From NCBI GenBank assembly GCA_021199975.1, contig JAJQHF010000138.1, forward strand, positions 1 to 13,410: a DNA stretch of 13,410 nucleotides, given 5' to 3'. A program made the translations under genes and the position numbers. This DNA comes from Candidatus Gastranaerophilales bacterium. Its GTDB lineage: Bacteria > Cyanobacteriota > Vampirovibrionia > Gastranaerophilales > Gastranaerophilaceae. The notes beneath the pieces are model-generated. The model worked only from the letters and a program-made list of their open reading frames with translations, did no database searches and was not told the DNA's origin. This document shows, piece by piece, positions 1 through 6,996 of the stretch (position 1 is its first letter; each line of letters begins with the position of its first letter).

Positions 1-913
1 ATACGCTAACATACGGTAAAATATTCGGCAGTTTTTTAAAGAAAGCTAAACACAAATAAGCTAAAATAACATTTCAAAATTATGAAAGATATTACAATAA
101 ATACTTCAAAATAATATCTGACGTACCCTATGAGGAAATAAGCTCAATAGATTGGCAGGAGTTTTTTGATGAAACAGAAAAAAGAACAAGTCCTTATGTT
201 GCACAAACATGTTTAAAATTTGCAAAAGCAGCAGTAAATTATATGATTAAACATGATTTCATCGAAACAAATGTTTTTAATAAAATTGAAAAAATAAAAC
301 TTCCAAAGGCAGATATAAATCATCTTGAAATAGAAGAATTAAAGTTAATTTTAAACATGTGTAAGATTTATTATCCTCAATATTATGTACTGCTTTTTAC
401 CTTTATCGGAACGGGAGCAAGGGGGGAGAAATACTTGCATTAACAAAAGAGGATTTTAATTATAAAGAAGAAAACATAAGAATAAATAAGCAGTACACAA
501 ACAGAGAACTTAAAGCAAAAACCAAAACAGAAAGCTCTAACAGAAAAATATATTTGTTTGAAGAACTGAATGAAACTTTGAATGAACACATAAAAACACT
601 AAAATCGGATAATAAGTTACTGTTTCCGAATACATCAGGCGGTTATATCAATGCAAATAATTTAAGAAGAAGATTTTTCTATCCGCTGCTAAAAAGGAGC
701 GGAATTATAAAGCGGGTAAGACTGCATGATTTAAGAGGTTCATATATAGATATGGTATTATCAAGCGGATTATCAATAAAATTTGCACAGGAGCAGGCAG
801 GTCATTCAAGGAGTGAAACCACATTGAATACTTACGCTAAAAACAGTTCCGATATGATAAAAACAGCAGAGGAAAAAATAAATTTTATTTTCAAAAATGT
901 GAGAAAAATGTGA
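1..913 (+). pseudogene. Tyrosine recombinase (phage-type integrase), decayed and 5'-truncated by the window edge
   Basis: Reading from position 3 gives an N-terminal SAM-like core-binding domain (after the stop: 'KITFQNYERYYNKYFK', then 'YVAQTCLKFAKAAVNYM'), followed by the catalytic domain. All catalytic residues are present: Arg in 'GTGARGGE' (codon 420-422), Lys in 'TKTESSNRK' (524-526), His and Arg in 'LHDLRGSY' (725-727, 734-736), His in 'GHSRSETT' (803-805) and nucleophile Tyr in 'TLNTYAK' (833-835). Two lesions break it. An in-frame TAA lies at 57-59, where 'KHK-stop-AKITFQN' suggests a former Tyr codon. One G is missing in the G6 run at 421-426, so the frame must step back by one base to go from 'GTGAR' to 'GGEILALTKEDF'. 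No in-frame ATG occurs between the stop and 243, so restarting there would lose the DNA-binding domain. The family catalyses site-specific integration and excision. The gene ends 57 bp before tRNA-Gly and points at it. Confidence 0.88.
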
Positions 914-924
914 GCAAAAAATAC

Positions 925-952
925 TTGAAATAAAAAGATGAGCATGTATAAT
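925..952 (+). promoter_or_regulatory. Sigma70-type promoter of tRNA-Gly
   Basis: A TTGAAA -35 box (925-930), a 16-nt spacer and a perfect TATAAT -10 box (947-952) sit just after the integrase stop codon. Initiation about 7 nt further would give a 5' leader of roughly 11 nt before the tRNA. Placement and match to consensus make this one of the clearest promoters in the window. Confidence 0.75.
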
Positions 953-970
953 AAATAAACGAAAGGAAAT

Positions 971-1045
971 GCGAGAGTAATTCAGTGGTAGAATGCTTCC
1001 TTGCCAAGGAAGATGTCGCGAGTTCGAGCCTCGTCTCTCGCTCCA
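971..1045 (+). tRNA. tRNA-Gly (anticodon GCC), CCA encoded
   Basis: A complete cloverleaf can be folded by eye. The acceptor stem is GCGAGAG (971-977) with CTCTCGC (1035-1041); the D arm is ATTC/GAAT around AGTGGTA; the anticodon stem is CTTCC/GGAAG around loop TTGCCAA, with anticodon GCC at 1003-1005. The T arm is GCGAG/CTCGT around TTCGAGC, the discriminator base is T1042, and the CCA end is encoded at 1043-1045. It decodes GGC and GGT glycine codons. It lies between the integrase remnant and aroA. tRNA genes are common integration sites for tyrosine-recombinase elements, but here the integrase remnant lies on the 5' side of the tRNA rather than at the more usual 3' end. Confidence 0.97.
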
Positions 1046-1065
1046 TCTTAATAATTGTTAAATAA

Positions 1066-1094
1066 TTGAACACTGAAAACAGTTCTCTCATAAT
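1066..1094 (+). promoter_or_regulatory. Putative aroA promoter with very short leader
   Basis: TTGAAC (1066-1071), a 17-nt spacer and CATAAT (1089-1094) fit a sigma70 promoter. Initiation about 7 nt downstream (near 1101) would leave only some 8 nt before the aroA ATG at 1109, and no Shine-Dalgarno is visible. Small inverted repeats lie inside the spacer (ACTG-AAAA-CAGT at 1072-1083; GAAC/GTTC at 1068-1085), which could be an operator but may be chance. Read-through from the tRNA promoter is also possible because no terminator is seen between the tRNA and aroA. Confidence 0.5.
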
Positions 1095-1108
1095 TTTTAT
1101 TTAATAGT

Positions 1109-2383
1109 ATGGATGTAACAGTAAAAAAAATAAAATCGCTTAATGGAGAAATAGAGATACCTGCAGATAAATCTGTTACGCACAGAGCTTTTATGTTTGC
1201 CTCTCTTACAAAGGGTAAAGTTAAGATTTCAAATTTTTCTAAGGGCGCAGATTGTATGTCGACCCTAAAAATTGTTCAACAGCTAGGATGTGAAGTTAAT
1301 TTCTTAAATAACAATGAATTAATAATCAATGCCGAAAAAGCGCTGCAAAAACCGAAAGAAGCTCTTAATTGCGGAAACTCAGGAACTACAACAAGATTAA
1401 TGGCAGGTATTCTTTCAGGACAAAATTTCGACAGCGAAATGTACGGGGATGAAAGTCTTTCTAAACGTCCGATGAAAAGAGTTATATATCCTTTGGAGCT
1501 TATGGGGGCAGAATTTAACCACAATAATTATACTTTGCCCATTAAAATAAAAGGTACACATCTTTCAGGCATTAACTATAATTCTCCGCTTGCTTCTGCT
1601 CAAGTAAAATCATCTATACTTTTAGCAGGGCTTAATGCAAATGGAGAAACATCTTTTACAGAACCATACAAATCTAGAAATCATACTGAATTGATGTTTC
1701 AATATATGGGTGCAGATATTAAAACCGATGGGAATACTGTTATTGTAAGGAAATCAGAGCTTAACCCCGTTGATATCACAATATGCGGTGATATTTCTTC
1801 TGCCGCCTTTTTTATTGCAGGTGCTTTAATTATACCGGGGTCAGATATAATAATTAAAAACACAGGTATTAATGAAACTAGAAGCGGTATTATTGATGTA
1901 CTTAAAAATATGAATGCAGATATTGAGCTTTTGAACGAAAGAGTTGTTTCTAATGAAAAAATTGCCGATATTCGAGTAAGATATTCAAAATTAAAAGCAA
2001 CAACAATTGCAGGTGCAATTATACCTAGATTAATAGATGAAATACCAGTTATTGCAGCTGCCGCAACACAAGCTGAGGGCAAAACAGTTATTAAAGATGC
2101 GCAGGATTTAAGAAATAAAGAAGCTGATAGAATAACTGCCGTAAAAACACAGCTTGAAAAACTCGGAGCTGATATTCAAGAAACCTCTGACGGTTTAATA
2201 ATTAATGGTAAAACAGAATTAGAGGGCGGATGTGAAATTGAATGTTTTCATGACCACAGAATAGCAATGAGCGCTTATATTGCAGGGTTAATATGCAAAA
2301 AACCCATTAAAATTAAAGAATTTCAATGGGTTAATATTTCATTTCCCGAATTTTTGGAACTAATTTCAAAAATATCTATTTAA
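1109..2383 (+). CDS. aroA: 3-phosphoshikimate 1-carboxyvinyltransferase (EPSP synthase)
   Basis: This cytosolic enzyme joins shikimate-3-phosphate and phosphoenolpyruvate to give EPSP, the sixth step of the shikimate pathway to aromatic amino acids. At 424 aa it has the normal family length. Family motifs run in order: 'PADKSVTHR' (residues 18-26, substrate-binding Lys21), 'NCGNSGTTTR' (87-96), 'GDESLSKRPM' (113-122), 'SPLASAQVKSS', 'GDISSAAFFIAGA', the catalytic Asp in 'IDEIP' (Asp310), 'LRNKEADRI' (334-342) and 'DHRIAMSAYIAGL' near the C-terminus. The GNSGTT form with Leu97 after the Arg, instead of the class I GNAGTAMRP form, resembles Bacillus-like class II enzymes; the Gly of that loop is retained. 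The ATG has no Shine-Dalgarno but sits just after a plausible promoter. The last 8 bp overlap the convergent zinc-ribbon/TonB gene. No other aro genes are in view. Confidence 0.97.
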   Translation: MDVTVKKIKSLNGEIEIPADKSVTHRAFMFASLTKGKVKISNFSKGADCMSTLKIVQQLGCEVNFLNNNELIINAEKALQKPKEALNCGNSGTTTRLMAGILSGQNFDSEMYGDESLSKRPMKRVIYPLELMGAEFNHNNYTLPIKIKGTHLSGINYNSPLASAQVKSSILLAGLNANGETSFTEPYKSRNHTELMFQYMGADIKTDGNTVIVRKSELNPVDITICGDISSAAFFIAGALIIPGSDIIIKNTGINETRSGIIDVLKNMNADIELLNERVVSNEKIADIRVRYSKLKATTIAGAIIPRLIDEIPVIAAAATQAEGKTVIKDAQDLRNKEADRITAVKTQLEKLGADIQETSDGLIINGKTELEGGCEIECFHDHRIAMSAYIAGLICKKPIKIKEFQWVNISFPEFLELISKISI

Positions 2384-3104
2384 CAGGATATTTAATAGAC
2401 GAAGCACCATTTTCAGCAACTTTAAAGGTTATATATATTCTTTCGCCTTTATAATCATCAGGCGGAACATCAAAGCTGTTAAGATTTGAAAATACAAGAA
2501 GCACAGAATCATCTAAGCTTTCATTGTTAGAACTTGTAATAATTCTGCTTGAACTTAAATTTCCTTCTTTATTTATTATAAATTCAACCTTACATTCACC
2601 TGCGCCTTTTACTATGGTTTTATCCCATTTTCTGTCAAATTTTTGACCAATCTCGCCCAAATAATCTTTTAATACAGGAGAAATGCTTCTTAATCTTGAA
2701 TTTAAGAGCGGTAAATTCGCATAAATATCCTTTTTCTTAAATGCCGTAGGAAGGGCATTATTCCAATAAGAATCAACTCCCGGTATTTTAACCTGAGCTT
2801 CAGCTACTTTCTGCTTTACTTTTTCCATTTTTGGGTTTTTATGCGGAGGCAATATAAAAACAGCAATACAAAGTACCAAAATAACTCCAAGTGCTATAAG
2901 TGATTTTTTCTTTTCAAGTTTCTCTTTTGCTATTTCCTTCTTTTCCTCGGGTGTTAATTTACGCTTTGGAGTATGAACCGGTCTTTCCTGCTCCTCTTCT
3001 TCATAATAATTGTTTTCTGCTATTTCCTCAAACGTATCATTGCCGCAATCACAATAATCCGGACAACTATTATATTCTGTATGACATTCTGTGCATCTGT
3101 ACAT
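2376..3104 (-). CDS. Zinc-ribbon, single-pass membrane protein with TonB/TolA-like C-terminal domain
   Basis: This 242-aa protein has three visible parts. Residues 1-25 hold Cys4, Cys7, Cys14, Cys18 and Cys20 ('MYRCTECHTE', 'CPDYCDCGND'), a zinc-ribbon-like CxxC...CxC arrangement. After an acidic stretch (30-41) and a Lys/Glu-rich segment (46-67) comes one membrane helix (about 68-86). Residues 145-232 look like a TonB/TolA C-terminal domain: 'YLGEIGQKFDRKWD', then 'CKVEFIINKEGNLSSSRI', 'SSNNESLDDSVL', 'PP' and 'IYITFKV'. Positive charge before the helix suggests the ribbon is cytosolic and the TonB-like domain periplasmic. TonB-family domains transmit force or contacts across the envelope, but no ExbB/ExbD genes or TonB-dependent receptor are nearby, so energy transduction is unproven. 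The ATG follows a good Shine-Dalgarno (AAAGGAT) 16 bp after the upstream gene's stop, so it is probably the last gene of the vWA/FHA-like operon. Domain assignment is fairly sure; function is unknown. Confidence 0.75.
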   Translation of the reverse strand: MYRCTECHTEYNSCPDYCDCGNDTFEEIAENNYYEEEEQERPVHTPKRKLTPEEKKEIAKEKLEKKKSLIALGVILVLCIAVFILPPHKNPKMEKVKQKVAEAQVKIPGVDSYWNNALPTAFKKKDIYANLPLLNSRLRSISPVLKDYLGEIGQKFDRKWDKTIVKGAGECKVEFIINKEGNLSSSRIITSSNNESLDDSVLLVFSNLNSFDVPPDDYKGERIYITFKVAENGASSIKYPVK

Positions 3105-3120
3105 TATTAATATCCTTTAA

Positions 3121-4785
3121 TTAGTAATCTTTATCTACTTTTTCAAGCAGCTCTTCTCTTATTATTATTTCAAATTTAGTATTCCCCAACATAGTAGTTT
3201 CCATAATAAGAATTGCGGTAGGCAATAATGCAGCAATAAAGCTTAAAAACATACCCATAACATCACCGCCCATTACTCCCATAAAGTAGGACATGTTCAT
3301 TGTAATTTCAATAAATACAACACATATTGCGATTACAAGCCATTTTTTTGCTTCTTTTTTAAGGTTTTTACTGCTTTCAACACCGTGAATCATAACACCA
3401 TGAATGTTATAATCACTAAAACCATCCTGTTTAATTACATTAGAAGCTAAAACTCTTTTTGTTGTAGCAAAAGAAGTAGCAAAGCAATGGAAAGCAAATA
3501 TAATCATAAACATACCCAATGCTAAGAATATCGGAGAAAATTTAAATCCTTCAGCTAATCTTATCCAGCCGGCAGCTTCAGGAAAACATTCCGCCAGGGT
3601 TTGAGATACACCATAAGCAAGGAATGGCGCTGTAACTACACCTACTACATATTCTCCTGCCGCTTTCAATTGCAGATTGAATACTTTATTATTCATATCT
3701 TTTAATTTTTTTCTTGTTATATTATTAACAAAGAAGGTAATCCATTGCTGATAGTCTTTAACTACAGATTGAAAATCTTCTCTGCTTTCATAAGTATCAA
3801 GTTCTTCTCCGCTCTCTGATATTATATTTTTGGTAAAACCTGAAAAAATACCGAGAAAAATACACAAAAACGTGCATAATAATAACATTTGAGGAATTAA
3901 TACCGGCAATTGATATATATGAGCGGTTAATTCAGCCAATGATGCAATTATTACAACTGCAAATACCCCGCCAGAAACGAGCATGCATAATCTTTGAATA
4001 AGTACAGAAGATTGTGATACTTTATTTTTACCTTTTATCTGCAATGTAAGGAACTGCCCTTCCTTCATAAGAAGTGTTACAATTATAAAAGATATTGCAA
4101 CTAAAAACAGCACCCTGTTTTGTAATTGCCCGTTTAAAGATTCAAGTCTTATTATATCTTTTAATATGTATGCCATTGATAAAGGAGTAAAAGCTATCAA
4201 TATATTTAAAATACTCAAAAGAATTTCGTTTTGACCCAATTTTGCTCTTAAATAATTTGCTTTATAAGCAATTTCCTTTGTTACAAGAGCTCTTCTTCTT
4301 TCAATATCAGCTTTTTTTCTGTCTATTTTAATTTTTGTCTGTGCACCGATATCTTTTCCATAAAGAACTTCTATATCTTGTTCATTAAGTTCTTCATCTT
4401 CAATCATAGTAATTGTTTTTTTATTGCTTTTTGCCGCACTTTTTTTATTTGCCAATTCTAAGGAACCCGGTACAATCTTTGGATTTGTACCGCCTTCAGT
4501 AATTTTTATGCTTATAAATTCATCGGTATCCGCTATCATTAATTTACATAACGAGCCTATTTCTATAGCAGAACCTATAGGCTGTCCTCTAAACAAGATT
4601 TTATTGCTTTTAAAATTATTAAAAACTTGCCACTTTCCTGACGGAAGTTTTTGAAGTGAAAACATTAAGTCAAAATCTAAATCCAATTTATAATTACAAT
4701 TAGGCGCATTACCTATATTTATAACTTTATGTTCAAAATCATTAAATATTTTCTCATTATTTTTAGATGTTATGGTAACTCTCAT
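3121..4785 (-). CDS. Polytopic membrane protein with degenerate N-terminal FHA-like domain
   Basis: I do not recognise this 554-aa protein as a named family. Residues 1-96 resemble a forkhead-associated beta sandwich: 'KVINIGNAPNCNYKLD' corresponds to the FHA IGR segment, and 'KWQVFNNFKSNKILFRGQPI' with 'IEIGSLCKLMIADTDEFISI' to its later strands. The phosphothreonine-contacting Arg of IGR is replaced by Asn26, and the Ser-x-x-His motif is absent, so phosphopeptide binding is doubtful. A charged linker with a basic helical segment (about 150-185) follows, then about eight hydrophobic helices near 188-208, 222-240, 266-285, 295-318, 377-396, 418-440, 482-504 and 508-534. A charged soluble loop (about 320-375) splits them into two groups of four. 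The start has a Shine-Dalgarno (AGGAAA) overlapping the stop of the upstream vWA gene, 9 bp away, implying translational coupling. It probably forms the membrane core of a complex with the vWA and TonB-like neighbours; this is an inference from gene order. Confidence 0.7.
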   Translation of the reverse strand: MRVTITSKNNEKIFNDFEHKVINIGNAPNCNYKLDLDFDLMFSLQKLPSGKWQVFNNFKSNKILFRGQPIGSAIEIGSLCKLMIADTDEFISIKITEGGTNPKIVPGSLELANKKSAAKSNKKTITMIEDEELNEQDIEVLYGKDIGAQTKIKIDRKKADIERRRALVTKEIAYKANYLRAKLGQNEILLSILNILIAFTPLSMAYILKDIIRLESLNGQLQNRVLFLVAISFIIVTLLMKEGQFLTLQIKGKNKVSQSSVLIQRLCMLVSGGVFAVVIIASLAELTAHIYQLPVLIPQMLLLCTFLCIFLGIFSGFTKNIISESGEELDTYESREDFQSVVKDYQQWITFFVNNITRKKLKDMNNKVFNLQLKAAGEYVVGVVTAPFLAYGVSQTLAECFPEAAGWIRLAEGFKFSPIFLALGMFMIIFAFHCFATSFATTKRVLASNVIKQDGFSDYNIHGVMIHGVESSKNLKKEAKKWLVIAICVVFIEITMNMSYFMGVMGGDVMGMFLSFIAALLPTAILIMETTMLGNTKFEIIIREELLEKVDKDY

Positions 4786-4794
4786 TATAATTTC

Positions 4795-5463
4795 CTATCT
4801 TCCTATTGCTTCTAAAAATTTTCTTACGGCTAAATCAACATTTTCTTCACTTGCCATTATTAAATGTTTTTCATCAATAACAGGCAGTAAAGTTTGTCTT
4901 ACTTCATCCAATTTTTGAGGATGTGCATATAAAAAAGCCAAAGTTAAATCAGGGATATATTTTCTTGTTTTTTCTATATTTGAAGGTAATGTATTCCAAT
5001 TAATTTGTTTTGTAATATCGCCTTCATTTTCCAAATCGCCAAGAATCATTATTGCAGGTTTATATCCTTCCTGTTGATACATAAGAGCATCACCTACAGC
5101 CTTTTTCAGTGCCAAGCCATATGCAGTACCCCAATTTGTTGAATCCATACCGCCTCTTGTATGCATTGCCTTTTTCATCATTTGAAGTTTATGAGGATTG
5201 CCGTTATATATATTATATGTATCTTGCGTAACAATATATATTAATGCGTGATCCTCCGAATCAAGTCTTTTTGCTATTCTTAATATAGTTTGCTCCTGCA
5301 TATCCTGCAAATTTTTATTCGATGCAGAGGTATCAAGCAAAAATATAGCTGCTACCGGCTTAAATTCGCTCAATTCCATATTAGCAAAACCAACAACCAA
5401 ACACTTAATAACGTACAGTGCTGTTACCAATATTATACCTAAAACTACCGTTCTTTTAAACAT
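4795..5463 (-). CDS. Membrane-anchored von Willebrand factor A domain protein
   Basis: The 222-aa product begins with one hydrophobic helix (residues 5-26, preceded by Lys-Arg), acting as a signal anchor that exports the rest. Residues 36-220 form a vWA domain. The MIDAS metal site is visible as Asp44-Thr-Ser46-Ala-Ser48, a Thr in 'DSTNWGTAYGLAL' (Thr109 or Thr113), and Asp143 in 'ILGDLEN'. Such domains usually mediate metal-dependent protein-protein contacts, often in assembly of larger complexes. A putative promoter with its -35 box in the 3' end of trkH precedes it (37 bp gap), and it is closely followed by the FHA-like membrane protein gene. Only a weak Shine-Dalgarno (AGAG) is seen. The partner is unknown, but the cis arrangement suggests interaction with the other two cassette proteins. 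The vWA identification is secure; the biological role is not. Confidence 0.85.
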   Translation of the reverse strand: MFKRTVVLGIILVTALYVIKCLVVGFANMELSEFKPVAAIFLLDTSASNKNLQDMQEQTILRIAKRLDSEDHALIYIVTQDTYNIYNGNPHKLQMMKKAMHTRGGMDSTNWGTAYGLALKKAVGDALMYQQEGYKPAIMILGDLENEGDITKQINWNTLPSNIEKTRKYIPDLTLAFLYAHPQKLDEVRQTLLPVIDEKHLIMASEENVDLAVRKFLEAIGR

Positions 5464-5494
5464 ATTACACTCTAAAATACTACATTACGATTAA

Positions 5495-5524
5495 ATTGTA
5501 TCATATTGTTGTTTTTTTTTGCAA
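5495..5524 (-). promoter_or_regulatory. Putative promoter of the vWA/FHA-like/TonB-like cassette
   Basis: On the minus strand TTGCAA (5524-5519), an 18-nt spacer and TACAAT (5500-5495) precede the vWA gene, with the -35 box inside the last codons of trkH. Initiation would leave a leader of about 25 nt. No terminator follows trkH, so the cassette could also be reached by read-through from trkAH. Confidence 0.45.
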
Positions 5525-6994
5525 GTTATTTATTTTTTTAAAAGACCAAAAATCGGGGTGTAATAGAGCCAAAAACGGTACTAATTCAAGACGTCCTATA
5601 AGCATATTGATAATAAAGATTAATTTTGAAATCGTATGTAAGGAGGAGTAATTCCCCATAGGACCTATTGAGCCAAACCCCGGGCCGACATTTCCAAGAG
5701 AAGCAATTGCCGATGATAAACCCGTTACGGTATTTTGCTCCAAATATACTAATATAACGGCACTTATTGCAAAAATTGCATAATAGAACATAACAAAAGA
5801 AACCATTTCTTTTACAATATCCTCATTAACAATTACTCTGTTAATTTTTATAGGATAAACTCCGTTAGGATGATAAATTTTTGATATTTGTCTTTTAAGA
5901 TATTTGAATATAAATACAATTCTTAAAAGCTTTACACCTCCTGATGCAGAGCCTATTGAAGCACCCGTAAACATTAATAAAAACAATAATAATTTTGCTC
6001 TTAAATTCCATTGATTGTAATCAACAGAAGCAAATCCCGTTGTTGTTATTATTGAAACAACCTGAAAAAATGCGGATTCGATCGCTTTTTTTACCGGATA
6101 TATATGATGTGTTGTTAAGGTTATTGCAATAAGAATTGTAAAGCCCGTTACAACCATAAAATACAGCTTAAATTCATCATCTTTAAAAAGTGCTAAAAAA
6201 TTTCTTTTTATATATATTTTATATTGCAGTGCAAAATTCATGCCCGATAAAAACATAAAAACAGCTATTATCCAAAAGAATTTATAATTCCCGTATTGAA
6301 TAATACTTTCTTCCGCAGGCGAAAAACCGCCGCCCGATAAGCTGGAAAGAGAATTACAAACAGAATCAAAAACAGGCATACCTGCATAGATTAAAATACC
6401 AATTTCAAGCAGAGTCAATACAAAATAAATCCCCCACAAAACTGCAGCTGTCTGCCTTATTCTAGGTGTTAATCTGCTTTCTGTAGAGCTTGCGCCGGGG
6501 GATTCAGCAAAAAACATCTGCCTGCCCGCTATTGCAAATTGAGGAAGTATAGCTATAAACAATACTAAAATTCCCATACCGCCCAACCATTGGCTGAAAG
6601 AGCGCCAAAAAAACATTGTCTTAGGATACAAAGAGAAATCCGTTAAAATTGTCGCCCCGGTTGTTGTAACACCTGATACACTTTCAAACAGTGCATCAAC
6701 AGGTTTTAAGCCAAAATACAAAAAAGTCACAGAGGATACCAGAGAGAATAAAATCCATGCAAATAAAACTATAGCAAGTGTTTCCCCTCTGTTTATATTG
6801 TTAATATCCACTCCGCTTTTTTCTTTACCTTTTGTTAAAATACTTAAAAGATAAGATAAAACCGAAGCCGCAACAAAAGGTATGCAGGCATTATATTCTT
6901 TAAAAATCAATGCGCAAATACAAGGAACAAGCATTACAACCGAAATATATTTTAAAATTAAACTGACAGTATTAAATACATATCTGAAATTCAT
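5501..6994 (-). CDS. trkH: Trk potassium uptake system membrane subunit TrkH
   Basis: This is the pore-forming subunit of the Trk K+ uptake system, a four-fold repeat of membrane-pore-membrane units. Four filter-like sequences are visible, numbered from the ATG: TTTGAT (about 110-115), SGGGFS (220-225), TTTGFA (317-322) and NVGPGFG (435-441). The 'TGASIGSASGGVK' region corresponds to the conserved segment before the intramembrane loop of the third repeat. I chose the ATG at 6994 rather than the in-frame GTG at 7006 because the product then starts 'MNFRYVFNTVSLI', like the usual TrkH N-terminus, and an AAAAGG Shine-Dalgarno lies upstream (long spacing, 11 nt). With the GTG start the gene would overlap trkA by 10 bp. 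The length (497 aa) fits the family. It works with the adjacent TrkA. Confidence 0.95.
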   Translation of the reverse strand: MNFRYVFNTVSLILKYISVVMLVPCICALIFKEYNACIPFVAASVLSYLLSILTKGKEKSGVDINNINRGETLAIVLFAWILFSLVSSVTFLYFGLKPVDALFESVSGVTTTGATILTDFSLYPKTMFFWRSFSQWLGGMGILVLFIAILPQFAIAGRQMFFAESPGASSTESRLTPRIRQTAAVLWGIYFVLTLLEIGILIYAGMPVFDSVCNSLSSLSGGGFSPAEESIIQYGNYKFFWIIAVFMFLSGMNFALQYKIYIKRNFLALFKDDEFKLYFMVVTGFTILIAITLTTHHIYPVKKAIESAFFQVVSIITTTGFASVDYNQWNLRAKLLLFLLMFTGASIGSASGGVKLLRIVFIFKYLKRQISKIYHPNGVYPIKINRVIVNEDIVKEMVSFVMFYYAIFAISAVILVYLEQNTVTGLSSAIASLGNVGPGFGSIGPMGNYSSLHTISKLIFIINMLIGRLELVPFLALLHPDFWSFKKINNLQKKTTI

Positions 6995-6996
6995 CT

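Noticed and set aside
1068..1085. GAAC...GTTC inverted repeat as a LexA (SOS) box
   Set aside because: The half-sites are 10 nt apart, not the 4 nt of the Bacillus-type LexA box, and aroA is not a typical SOS gene.
891..1091. Minus-strand ORF whose product contains 'RETRLELATSSLARKHS'
   Set aside because: It is the antisense translation of the tRNA-Gly gene, a well-known false protein call.
1276..2082. Minus-strand ORFs inside aroA
   Set aside because: Frame shadows; aroA has continuous family motifs over the whole region.
2900..4654. Plus-strand ORFs opposite the TonB-like and FHA-like genes (2900-3124, 4424-4654)
   Set aside because: No recognisable domains or start signals; the opposite strand carries genes with Shine-Dalgarno sites and clear domain structure.
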